Both the position numbers and the translations under genes were made by a program. Positions 53,663 through 61,594 of a stretch of DNA of 64,000 nt are shown here, in pieces (within the stretch, counting starts at the first letter, position 1; each line of letters starts with the position of its first letter). The stretch comes from an uncultured beta proteobacterium (lineage in GTDB: Bacteria > Pseudomonadota > Gammaproteobacteria > Burkholderiales > Rhodocyclaceae): the NCBI GenBank assembly GCA_903848955.1, contig CAINHS010000095.1, positions 29,795-93,794 of the forward strand, read 5' to 3'. Under the pieces are notes generated by a model, which worked only from the letters and a program-made list of their open reading frames with translations, was not told the DNA's origin and did no database searches.

Positions 53663-54529
53663 TCAGCCCTTCCCGAACAGGCCTTCGGGCCGCCATACCA
53701 GCACGATCGCCATCAGCACATAGACGATGGTCCCCGCCACCTCCGGCACCAGCACCTGGCCGAAGGTTTCCGCCAGGCCGATCATCAGCGAAGCCGCCAT
53801 GGCGCCCTTGACCGAACCGATGCCGCCGATGACCACCACGACGAAGCAGATGATCAGCACCTGGCTGCCCATGTTGGGGAACACCGAGGAAAGCGGCGAG
53901 TTGATCATGCCGGCAAAAGCCGCCAGCGCAATGCCGAGGGCGAAAACGAGGGTGTAGATCAGTTTGATGTCGATGCCCAGCGACTGCACCATGTCGCGGT
54001 TGCTGGCACCGGCGCGGATCATCATTCCCAGCCGCGTCTTCTGGATCAGGAAATACAGCGCCGCCGCCAGCAGCAGGCAGACGCCCGAAATGGCAAGGCG
54101 ATAGACCGGGTAGGAGAGATTGTCGGTGAGCGGAATCGATGCGTTGAGCAACTCCGGCACGGCAACGCCATGCACATCGTCGCCCCAGATCATGCTGCGC
54201 AGTTCCTCGAAAACCAGGATCAGACCGTAGGTCAGCAGCACCTGATAAAGATGGTCGCGCTGGTAGAGATGCCTGAACAGCAGGCGCTCCAGCCCCATGC
54301 CGAGAATCACGGTAAGCGGAATGGCGAGCAGGATGGCTGCCGTGAGACTGCCGGTCATGGCGGACAGCGACCATGCCAGATAAGCACCCACCATGTAAAA
54401 GCTGCCATGCGCCAGATTGATGATGCCCATGATGCCGAAGATCAGGGTCAGGCCGCTGGCGACCAGAAACAGCAACAGGCCGTACTGGAGACCGTTGAGC
54501 AACTGGATGAGAAAGAAGGCGAAATCCAT
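53663..54529 (-). CDS. livH: LivH-type ABC importer permease
   Basis: A 288-residue permease starting MDFAFFLIQLLNGLQYG, the normal LivH N-terminus. The family motif FGIMGIINLAHGSFYMVGAY and the EAA-like IGGIGSVKGAMAASL are present. The start at 54529 is chosen because the upstream extension to 54589 runs through the hairpin region. It is downstream of the terminator hairpin that follows livK. Confidence 0.93.
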   Translation of the reverse strand: MDFAFFLIQLLNGLQYGLLLFLVASGLTLIFGIMGIINLAHGSFYMVGAYLAWSLSAMTGSLTAAILLAIPLTVILGMGLERLLFRHLYQRDHLYQVLLTYGLILVFEELRSMIWGDDVHGVAVPELLNASIPLTDNLSYPVYRLAISGVCLLLAAALYFLIQKTRLGMMIRAGASNRDMVQSLGIDIKLIYTLVFALGIALAAFAGMINSPLSSVFPNMGSQVLIICFVVVVIGGIGSVKGAMAASLMIGLAETFGQVLVPEVAGTIVYVLMAIVLVWRPEGLFGKG

Positions 54530-54550
54530 GAGACCGGGCGATTGGGCAGA

Positions 54551-54590
54551 TCCGGGGGCTACGGTCCCCGCCCGAAAAGACGGGGACATA
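54551..54590 (-). repeat. Hairpin element, copy B of a two-copy intergenic family
   Basis: Arms GTCCCCG (54564-54570) and CGGGGAC (54581-54587) with a 10-base loop. Stem length, loop length (10), leading TAC and trailing ATAAAAAA match copy A at 11241-11280, with one compensatory base-pair change. It sits between the livK terminator hairpin and livH, just as copy A sits between the hybC terminator and hybD. Confidence 0.8.
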
Positions 54591-54616
54591 AAAAAGGCGG
54601 CAGACAGCTGCCGCCT
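54590..54616 (-). terminator. Rho-independent terminator/attenuator after livK
   Basis: On the minus strand a 9-base-pair stem (54595-54603 with 54608-54616, AGGCGGCAG arms, 4-base loop) is followed by six U residues. It lies 15 bases after the livK stop and should lower expression of the permease and ATPase genes relative to the abundant binding protein, as is usual in such operons. Confidence 0.85.
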
Positions 54617-54631
54617 CTTGAGTCTTGCAAC

Positions 54632-55840
54632 TTACGCCTTGCAGCCGCGCGCCGGATCGGCCAGTGCTTTCCAGGCCACACCCTGCACCTTGTTCTCCTT
54701 GCCGACCACCTTGCGCAGGTACATGTCCTGCACCGGATTGTGCGACTTCGACAATGTCCATGGACCGCGCGGGCTGTCGATCTTGGCCGCTTCCATGGCC
54801 TTGATCACGCCCGCCTTGTCGCCGATATTGCCCTTCACCGCATCGAGCCCGGCGGCCAGCAACTGCCCGGCGTCATAACCCTGCACCGCATACACGTCGG
54901 GTTGCAGCTTGAAGGTCTTGGCATAGGCCAGGCGGAAGGCCTTGTCCTTCTTGGTGTCAAGACCGTCGGCGTAATGCAGCGTGGTCTCGACACCCTCGGC
55001 AGCATCGCCCACGGCATCGAGCACGCCATCGGTAAGGAAGCCCGAGCCGAACAGCGGGATCTTGCCCTTGAGGCCGGCGGCCTGATAGTCCTTGAGAAAC
55101 TTTATCGCGGCGCCACCGGCAAAAAAGCACACCACCGCTTCCGGCTTGATGCTGGCGATTTCGGTAAGCAGCGCCTGGAACTCGACTTGCGGGAAGGGCA
55201 GGTACAACTCCTTGACCAGTTTGCCGCCTTCCTTCTCGAAGCCTTCCTTGAAGCCCTCCATCATCTCCTCGCCCGCCGCGTACTTGTGGGTAATGAACAC
55301 GGCGGTCTTGATGCCCTTGGCCTTCAGCACCTTGCCCAGGGCGTGCGTCGACTGCCAGTTGGAGAAGGAGGTACGGAAGAAGTTGGGCGCGCAAGCCGCA
55401 CCGGTCATGGCGCCGGCGCCGCCGTTGGGATTGATCCAGATCGTGCCGGACTCTTTCAGCACCTTGGCCATGCCCATCACCACACCCGAATGCACCGTAC
55501 CGATCACTACATCGACCTTGTCGCGCTGCACCAGCTTGCTTACGTTCTCCGGAGCCTTGGCCGGATTGGATTCATCATCCACCGTGAAGTACTCGATTTC
55601 GCGTCCGCCGAGCTTGCCGCCACGCTCCTCGACAGCGAGCTTGAAGCCGTTGGTGATGGCGATCCCCAACTGCGTGTAGGTACCCGTGTAGGGCAGCATC
55701 AGGCCGACCTTGAGCTTGGCCTGCTGGCCGAATACCTGGCCCGTCGGCAGCAGCACACCGGCGACTGTCGTGCCGGCGATGGCGGCGCTGCCCCGCAGAA
55801 ATTCGCGACGGTCGTAACTTGCTTTCTGATTCTTGTGCAT
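54632..55840 (-). CDS. LivK-type periplasmic substrate-binding protein with Tat signal
   Basis: A 402-residue binding protein for the importer. The N-terminus DRREFLRGSAAIAGTTVAG is a twin-arginine signal, and the mature protein starts near GQQAKLKVGLMLPYTGTYTQLG, a HAAT-family type I fold. The start at 55840 leaves 9 bases after GAGG; an ATG two codons earlier is too close to it. It is the first gene of the liv operon, followed by a terminator hairpin. Ligand specificity is not deducible; aromatic acid is suggested by the neighbouring CoA ligases. Confidence 0.9.
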   Translation of the reverse strand: MHKNQKASYDRREFLRGSAAIAGTTVAGVLLPTGQVFGQQAKLKVGLMLPYTGTYTQLGIAITNGFKLAVEERGGKLGGREIEYFTVDDESNPAKAPENVSKLVQRDKVDVVIGTVHSGVVMGMAKVLKESGTIWINPNGGAGAMTGAACAPNFFRTSFSNWQSTHALGKVLKAKGIKTAVFITHKYAAGEEMMEGFKEGFEKEGGKLVKELYLPFPQVEFQALLTEIASIKPEAVVCFFAGGAAIKFLKDYQAAGLKGKIPLFGSGFLTDGVLDAVGDAAEGVETTLHYADGLDTKKDKAFRLAYAKTFKLQPDVYAVQGYDAGQLLAAGLDAVKGNIGDKAGVIKAMEAAKIDSPRGPWTLSKSHNPVQDMYLRKVVGKENKVQGVAWKALADPARGCKA

Positions 55841-55916
55841 GGTCATTTTCCTCACTCAAAATTTTGTTCTGCCTGGACGCGGCAGCGATTGCGCCTGATG
55901 CGGATTGCAGGCCTGA

Positions 55917-55945
55917 ATCACAACACTTCCCACCCATTGCGTCAA
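55917..55945 (-). promoter_or_regulatory. Candidate sigma-70 promoter of livK
   Basis: On the minus strand TTGACG (55945-55940), a 17-base spacer and TGTGAT (55922-55917) fit a sigma-70 promoter with a good -35 and a weak -10. The leader to livK would be about 70 bases. The preceding ligase gene ends at 55960, so this is a plausible internal promoter. Confidence 0.45.
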
Positions 55946-55959
55946 GCCAATTTGGAAGG

Positions 55960-57603
55960 CTACGCCTCCCCCTCCATCTTCGCCGTAATAGCCTCGCGCA
56001 GTCGCCGTTTGAGTATCTTGCCGACGGGGCTTAGCGGAAACTCGCTCACCACTTCCAGGCGCTCGGGCAACTTGAAGCTGGCAATGTTCTGTTGCTTGAG
56101 AAATGCAATCAGGTCGCCGAATTCCAGGCTGCAGCCATCCTTGGCGATGACGAAAGCGCAAGCCTTCTCGCCGAAGGTCGGGTCGGGCATGGCCACCAGC
56201 GTGACCGCCTTCACACTCGGATGGGCAAAGATCAGGTTCTCGACTTCCTCGCAGCTTATCTTTTCGCCGCCGCGGTTGATGAGATCCTTCTTGCGGCCCT
56301 CGGTGAAGACGTAGCGACCCTCCTTGCGGACGATGTCGCCCATGCGGTAGAAGCCGTCGGCGGTAAACGCTTCCGCGTCCTTGCCGGGCGCATTGTAGTA
56401 GCCGCGAATGGTGTAGGGTCCGCGCGTCGCCAGTTCTCCCGGCGTACCGTCCGGCACCTCGTTGCCGGCATCGTCAAGGACCATGATCTCGTCATCCTCG
56501 CACACCGGCATGCCGGAACTGTTCAGCAGCGCCTCCTCGTCAGCGTCGAGCGGCACCATGTTGATCAGTCCCTCTGCGGTGCCGTAGATTTCCTGCGGAG
56601 TGCAGCCGAAGCGCTGGCGCAGGCGGCTGCGCAATTCCGGCACCAGGCGGGCGCCGCCGTTCTGGATCACCCGCAGCGAGGAAAAGTCGTAGTCGTCCGG
56701 CACCGGCGAGTTGAGCCAGTTGGAGATCAGCGGCAGCACGGCGGCAATCGTCGTCACCTTCTCCCGCTCGACCAGCGAGAACACCTCCGCCGCATCACCG
56801 GAAGGGGCCAGCACCACGGTGCCGCCGTAGTAGAAGGCGCCCAGCATGCCCGGCGAAGCCAGGTTGTAGTTATGGCTCAGGGGCAGGATGGCCATGAACA
56901 CTTCGTCCTCGCCGAAGCCGCCGGCGCTGCCGCACAACCTGGCATTGAGCACGTAGTCATCGTGGGTGCGCGGAATCAGCTTGGAGAGAGATGTCGTGCC
57001 GCCCGACAGCAGCATGGTCGCCACTTCCGCGGGATCCGGCTGCAACTGCGCCAGGGTGGCGCCGACATCCCCGGCCGCCATCGGCGTCGCAATCATGCGG
57101 CGCAGGTCGTGCTGCCCCGCGCCCGGCTCACCGGCCACGAATACCGCGCGCAGGCCGCAGAAGTCGCCTTGAACTTCGGCCGCCATCGCCCGGTAGTCGA
57201 AACTGCCGATACGATCCGGAATCACATAGGCGACGGCGCCGGAGGCACGCGCAAAGTGGCGTATCTCGGTCTGGCGGTGGGCGCGCAGGGCCGTAACCGG
57301 GATCGCGCCGATCCGCGTCAGGGCAAAATAGCTGTGCACGAATTCTGGACCGTTCGGCAGTTGCAGCACGACCCGGTCCAGGGGCCGGATGCCGGCTGCG
57401 AGGAAACCGCAGGCCAGCCGATCCGAGTTTTCCACCAGGTCGCGGTAGCTCAGGCGCGCATCGCCGCAGACCAGCGCCGTCTTTTGCGGATGCCGGGCGG
57501 CGCTGCGCGCCAGCATCTGCGGAATCGTAATTCCCTCCCACCAGCCGCGTGCGCGGTAACGCGCCGCGAAGTCGGCAGGCCAGGGTACGCATCCATCGAG
57601 CAT
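55960..57603 (-). CDS. EntE-like aryl-acid AMP/CoA ligase with unusual P-loop
   Basis: A 547-residue adenylate-forming enzyme. WPADFAARYRARGWWEG and LIPRTHDDYVLN match the 2,3-dihydroxybenzoate/salicylate-AMP ligase group (EntE, DhbE). The P-loop reads LSGGTTSLSK, where relatives have TTGxPK, so a Gly and a Pro are both Ser. The hinge region FYRMGDIVRKEGRYVFTEGRKKD and the catalytic Lys in SPVGKILKRR are intact. No carrier protein or siderophore genes are nearby, so I infer a CoA ligase for a hydroxylated or cyclic acid. The start at 57603 lies 13 bases after the benzoate ligase stop. Confidence 0.83.
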   Translation of the reverse strand: MLDGCVPWPADFAARYRARGWWEGITIPQMLARSAARHPQKTALVCGDARLSYRDLVENSDRLACGFLAAGIRPLDRVVLQLPNGPEFVHSYFALTRIGAIPVTALRAHRQTEIRHFARASGAVAYVIPDRIGSFDYRAMAAEVQGDFCGLRAVFVAGEPGAGQHDLRRMIATPMAAGDVGATLAQLQPDPAEVATMLLSGGTTSLSKLIPRTHDDYVLNARLCGSAGGFGEDEVFMAILPLSHNYNLASPGMLGAFYYGGTVVLAPSGDAAEVFSLVEREKVTTIAAVLPLISNWLNSPVPDDYDFSSLRVIQNGGARLVPELRSRLRQRFGCTPQEIYGTAEGLINMVPLDADEEALLNSSGMPVCEDDEIMVLDDAGNEVPDGTPGELATRGPYTIRGYYNAPGKDAEAFTADGFYRMGDIVRKEGRYVFTEGRKKDLINRGGEKISCEEVENLIFAHPSVKAVTLVAMPDPTFGEKACAFVIAKDGCSLEFGDLIAFLKQQNIASFKLPERLEVVSEFPLSPVGKILKRRLREAITAKMEGEA

Positions 57604-57616
57604 GGCCTGTCTTCCG

Positions 57617-59197
57617 TCAGCGCAATTTGAAGCGCTGAATCTTGCCGGTCGCCGTCTTCGGCAACTCGGTGACGAATTCGATCCAGCGCGGGTACTTGTA
57701 GGGCGCCAGCTTCTCCTTGACGTGCAACTTGAGCACATCGCCGAGGCTTGCCGAAGGCTCGACACCTTCCTTCAGCACGACATAGGCCTTGGGCTTGATC
57801 AGTTCATCGCTGTCGGCGTGAGCGACCACGGCCGCCTCGAGCACCGCTTCGTGGCTCATCAGCGCCCCTTCCACCTCGAAGGGTGAAACGTAGATGCCGG
57901 ACACCTTCAGCATGTCGTCGGAACGACCGCAGTACTGGAAGTAACCGTCGGCCGACTCGATGTACTTGTCGCCGCTGCGCGTCCACTCGCCCATGAAGGT
58001 ATGGCGCGACTTCTCGCGGCTGTTCCAGTACATCACCGCCGCACTGGGCCCGTTGATCTGCAATTCACCGATCTCGCCCGGCGCCACGGGCTTGCCGTCC
58101 TCACCGATCAGACGCAGCGCATAACCCGGAACCGGCTTGCCGGTCGTGCCGTAACGCACTTCGCCGCGCCGGTTGGACAGGAAGATGTGCAGCATCTCGG
58201 TGGAGCCGATGCCGTCGAGGATCTCGACGCCGAGCAGTTCGGTCCAGCGCCGGCCGATGTCGGCCGGCAGGGCCTCACCGGCCGATGCGCATACCCGCAG
58301 TTGCGGCACTTCCTCGCGCTTGAGCATGTCCGGACTGGCCAGCAGAGCGCCGTAGAGTGTCGGCACGCCATAAAAAATCGTCGGCCGGTGCTGGCGCAAT
58401 CTCTGAAATACGGCCTGCGGCGTCGGCCGTTCAGCCATCAGGATGGTGGTCGCGCCGACCGCAAGCGGAAACGTCAACCCGTTGCCCAGGCCGTAGGCAA
58501 AGAACAGCTTGGCGGCAGAAAACACCACGTCGTCTTCGCCGATGCCGAGCACCGCCCTGCCGTAGAGTTCGGCGGTCTGGATCAGGTGCGAATGCAGATG
58601 CACAGTGCCTTTCGGCGCCCCCGTCGAACCCGAGGAATAGAGCCAGAAGCAGAAGTCGTCGCAGGTGGTCGGCGCCGGTTCGAACCTCGGGCTGACGCCC
58701 TTCATCAGGTCGCCGAGGCAGGGGTGACCCTTGCCGTCACTACCGGAGACGATGACATGCTTGAGCGTCTTGTGTTTTGCCACGACGGGAGCGAACGCCG
58801 GCCAGAGCGCTTCCGAAACCACCAGCGCCCTGGCCCGCGAATCGCCAAGCATGAAGTCGTAGTCGGCCGTGGTCAGCAGGGTATTGGCGGCGACGGGCAC
58901 AATGCCGGCCTGGATGCTGCCGAGAAATGCCGTCGGAAAATCGATGGTATCGAGCAGGCACAGCATGACGCGATCCTCGGCATCGAGGCCGATGCCGCCG
59001 AGCACGTTGCCGAAGCGATTGACCCGCTCGGCCAGATCACCGAAGGTGTAGCTGCCGTGATCGTCGATGTAGGCGATCTTGGCTGTCCGTCCGGCCTGCA
59101 GATTTCTCTGGACCAGGTCCCAGGCTGCGTTGTACTGGCGCGGGATCCTCACCCGCGGTGGCGATGAGCCGTGATCGGCGGTACTCAGTTCCGGCAT
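57617..59197 (-). CDS. bzdA: Benzoate-CoA ligase (BzdA/BclA-like)
   Basis: Activates benzoate to benzoyl-CoA, the entry step of the pathway. The 526-residue protein has P-loop LYSSGSTGAPKG, KLFFAYGLGNGLTFPL, GIGSTEMLHIFLSN, hinge GRSDDMLKVSGIYVSP and the catalytic Lys in KTATGKIQRFKLR, all typical of benzoate-CoA ligases. GGAGG precedes the ATG at 59197 by 8 bases. It is 85 bases after gcdH on the same strand, in the position of bzdA in Azoarcus. Related acids may also be accepted. Confidence 0.9.
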   Translation of the reverse strand: MPELSTADHGSSPPRVRIPRQYNAAWDLVQRNLQAGRTAKIAYIDDHGSYTFGDLAERVNRFGNVLGGIGLDAEDRVMLCLLDTIDFPTAFLGSIQAGIVPVAANTLLTTADYDFMLGDSRARALVVSEALWPAFAPVVAKHKTLKHVIVSGSDGKGHPCLGDLMKGVSPRFEPAPTTCDDFCFWLYSSGSTGAPKGTVHLHSHLIQTAELYGRAVLGIGEDDVVFSAAKLFFAYGLGNGLTFPLAVGATTILMAERPTPQAVFQRLRQHRPTIFYGVPTLYGALLASPDMLKREEVPQLRVCASAGEALPADIGRRWTELLGVEILDGIGSTEMLHIFLSNRRGEVRYGTTGKPVPGYALRLIGEDGKPVAPGEIGELQINGPSAAVMYWNSREKSRHTFMGEWTRSGDKYIESADGYFQYCGRSDDMLKVSGIYVSPFEVEGALMSHEAVLEAAVVAHADSDELIKPKAYVVLKEGVEPSASLGDVLKLHVKEKLAPYKYPRWIEFVTELPKTATGKIQRFKLR

Positions 59198-59282
59198 GAC
59201 TTTGTCCTCCTCCGCTCGTTGGCGGGCGCTCGTGTTTTGTGAAAATCTTCTGCGCTACATGCTGCGACTGCTGCTGCTCCCG

Positions 59283-60464
59283 TCAGCTGAAAGCCTGAAT
59301 GCCCGTCATGGCGCGGCCCAGGATCAGGGCATGAATGTCGTGCGTTCCCTCGTAGGTGTTGACCACTTCCAGATTCACCACGTGACGGATGACGCCGAAC
59401 TCGTCCGAGATGCCGTTGCCGCCGAGCATGTCGCGCGCCATGCGGGCAATCTCCAGCGACTTGCCGCAGGAATTGCGCTTCATGATCGAGGTAATCTCGA
59501 CCGACGCCGTGCCTTCGTCCTTCATCCGCCCCAGCCGCAGACAGCCTTGCAGGGCCATGGTGATCTCGGTCTGCATGTTGGCCAGCTTCAACTGGATCAA
59601 CTGATTGGCCGCCAGCGGGCGGCCGAACTGCTTGCGGTCGAGCGTGTATTGCCGCGCCGCATGCCAGCAGTACTCCGCGGCACCGAGCGCGCCCCAGGCA
59701 ATGCCGAAACGCGCCGAGTTGAGACAGGTGAAGGGCCCCTTCAGGCCGCGCACATCGGGAAAGGCGTTCTCTTCCGGGCAGAACACCTCGTCCATGACGA
59801 TCTCGCCGGTGATCGAGGCGCGCAAGCCGACCTTGCCGTGGATGGCCGGCGCCGTCAGCCCCTTCCAGCCCTTTTCCAGCACAAAGCCGCGAATCTGGCC
59901 GCCGTCGTCCTTGGCCCAGACAACGAAGACGTCGGCAATCGGGCTGTTGGTGATCCACATCTTCGAGCCCGAAATACTGTAGCCGCCATCGACCTTGCGT
60001 GCGCGGGTGATCATGCTGCCCGGATCCGAGCCATGGTTCGGTTCGGTCAGACCGAAGCAGCCGATCAGTTCGCCGGTGGCGAGTTTGGGCAGGTACTTGC
60101 CGCGGGTCGCCTCGTTGCCGAACTCATAGATCGGCACCATGACCAGAGAACTTTGCACGCTCATCATCGAGCGATAACCGGAATCGATGCGTTCCACTTC
60201 ACGCGCCGCCAGACCGTAACAGACGTAGTTCATGCCGGCACCGCCGTATTCCGCGGGAATGGTCGTGCCGAGCAACCCCAGTTCGCCCATCTCGCGGAAG
60301 ATCGACGGGTCGGTCTTTTCGTGGCGGAAGGCTTCCAGCACCCGCGGCGCCAGTTTGTCCCGCGAGTAGGCGGCCGCGGTGTCGCGCACCATGCGTTCAT
60401 CATCGCTCAACTGCTGATCCAGCAGCAGCGGGTCTTCCCAGTTGAATCTCGGTTGACTGCTCAT
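59283..60464 (-). CDS. gcdH: Glutaryl-CoA dehydrogenase (decarboxylating)
   Basis: An FAD enzyme of 393 residues oxidising and decarboxylating glutaryl-CoA to crotonyl-CoA. Acyl-CoA dehydrogenase motifs are [17 protein letters not shown] and [18 protein letters not shown]. The C-terminal [17 protein letters not shown] contains the catalytic Glu in the GcdH-specific context. It links ring cleavage to central metabolism, and lies between the SDR gene and bzdA, after a 257-base gap with several hairpins. Confidence 0.94.
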   Translation of the reverse strand: MSSQPRFNWEDPLLLDQQLSDDERMVRDTAAAYSRDKLAPRVLEAFRHEKTDPSIFREMGELGLLGTTIPAEYGGAGMNYVCYGLAAREVERIDSGYRSMMSVQSSLVMVPIYEFGNEATRGKYLPKLATGELIGCFGLTEPNHGSDPGSMITRARKVDGGYSISGSKMWITNSPIADVFVVWAKDDGGQIRGFVLEKGWKGLTAPAIHGKVGLRASITGEIVMDEVFCPEENAFPDVRGLKGPFTCLNSARFGIAWGALGAAEYCWHAARQYTLDRKQFGRPLAANQLIQLKLANMQTEITMALQGCLRLGRMKDEGTASVEITSIMKRNSCGKSLEIARMARDMLGGNGISDEFGVIRHVVNLEVVNTYEGTHDIHALILGRAMTGIQAFS

Positions 60465-60538
60465 TTAGACATCCTTAATGTGAAATACCGTGGCCGGAAC
60501 GCCCGCCAATCATCGAGCGCAGCGAGCCGATCAAGAGC

Positions 60539-60618
60539 CTCCCCGCGAGGGGGCGAGGCGGGAATTCGCGACGCATGCGTCGCGCCGCCGCAGCCGGCTG
60601 GCTGTACAAAGCCAGCCG
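60539..60618. repeat. Cluster of three hairpins between the SDR gene and gcdH
   Basis: This 257-base gap contains three consecutive inverted repeats: a CCCC/GGGG stem around 60541-60552, an 18-base perfect palindrome CGCGACGCATGCGTCGCG at 60567-60584, and 9-base arms CGGCTGGCT (60595-60603) and AGCCAGCCG (60610-60618). There is no T-run. It may be a repetitive extragenic element, a processing site or an operator; the palindrome is the best operator candidate. Confidence 0.6.
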
Positions 60619-60721
60619 TGGGCCGCTTAGCGGATGGGAGGGGCGGGTCAATTTGCCAGATTCAAACCCGGCAAAGTTGCGAACTGTCATGATATCGGAC
60701 GGGTTGTCGAAGACATGCGGG

Positions 60722-61468
60722 TCAGTAGATTGTCATGCCGCCGTCGGCGGCGAGGATCTGTCCGGTCACATAGGACGATGCGTCGGAGGCGAAGAAGACG
60801 AACACCGGCGTGATCTCTTCGGGCTCCGCCCAGCGGCCGAGGGGAATGCGATCCAGGTACTTGTCCTTGAAGCGCTCATCGGTGCGGATGACCTCGGTCA
60901 TCGGCGTCGCGGCACCGGGAGCAATGGCGTTGGCCGTGATGTTGTAGCGCGCCAGTTCCTTCGCGGTGCTCTTGGTCATGCCGAGGATGCCGGCCTTGGC
61001 CGCGCTGTAGTTGATCTGGCCGATGGTGCCGAGTACGCCTGCCGTGGACGTCACGAAAATGATGCGGCCGGACTTGCGCTCGATCATGCCGCCGACCACC
61101 GCCTGCAGGCAGTTGAAGGCGCCCGTCAGATGAACGCCGATCACCTGCTGCCACTGCTCGGCGGTCATCTTGTGCAGCATCGCGGTGCGGGTGATGCCGG
61201 CGTTATTGACCAGGATGTCGATCCGGCCCCAGGCGGCATTCACCTGTGCCGCAGCCATCTCCACCTGGTCGCGATCGGCGACGTCGCAGGCGACGCCCAT
61301 CGCCTCGCCGCCGGCATCGGCAATCTCTTTGGCGACCTGCGCCGCACTGTCCAGCGTCAGGTCGATCACCGCCACTTTCGCGCCCTCGCGGGCGTAGGCC
61401 TTCGCCACCGAAGCGCCTATGCCCTGCCCGCCTCCGGTGACGAATGCGACTCTATCCTTGAGCTGCAT
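60722..61468 (-). CDS. Short-chain dehydrogenase (BzdZ-like 3-hydroxyacyl-CoA dehydrogenase)
   Basis: A 248-residue SDR with NAD(P) motif VTGGGQGIGASVAK, NNAG (VNNAGITRT) and catalytic Ser-Tyr-Lys (TSTAG, YSAAKAG). Acidic Asp at the end of beta-2 (VAVIDL) favours NAD. In Azoarcus an SDR, bzdZ, occupies the same place after bzdY; its likely task is oxidising a 3-hydroxyacyl-CoA formed after ring cleavage. The start at 61468 is clean. It is 126 bases after oah, a gap filled by a palindromic repeat. Confidence 0.85.
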   Translation of the reverse strand: MQLKDRVAFVTGGGQGIGASVAKAYAREGAKVAVIDLTLDSAAQVAKEIADAGGEAMGVACDVADRDQVEMAAAQVNAAWGRIDILVNNAGITRTAMLHKMTAEQWQQVIGVHLTGAFNCLQAVVGGMIERKSGRIIFVTSTAGVLGTIGQINYSAAKAGILGMTKSTAKELARYNITANAIAPGAATPMTEVIRTDERFKDKYLDRIPLGRWAEPEEITPVFVFFASDASSYVTGQILAADGGMTIY

Positions 61469-61502
61469 GTCTTGGTCTCGATTCAGAATAAAAAAGCAGA
61501 TC

Positions 61503-61583
61503 AGCCACAGAGCTCACAGAGGACACAGAAAAAATCCTGGCGCCGGTTTGCATTTCTCTGTGAGTTCTGTGTCCTCTGCGGCT
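61503..61583. repeat. Imperfect palindromic repeat between oah and the SDR gene (copy 2)
   Basis: An 81-base element bounded by AGCCACAGAG at the left and CTCTGCGGCT at the right, with long internal complementarity (CACAGAGGACACAGA against TCTGTGTCCTCTG). The ends match those of copy 1 at 29998-30057. The related sequence in two unrelated operons marks it as a dispersed intergenic repeat. Confidence 0.82.
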
Positions 61584-61594
61584 GCTTCTTGTTT

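Noticed and set aside
54170..56314. 714-codon plus-strand open frame across livH, livK and a ligase gene
   Set aside because: It runs through three clear minus-strand genes and is low-complexity His/Gln/Arg-rich.
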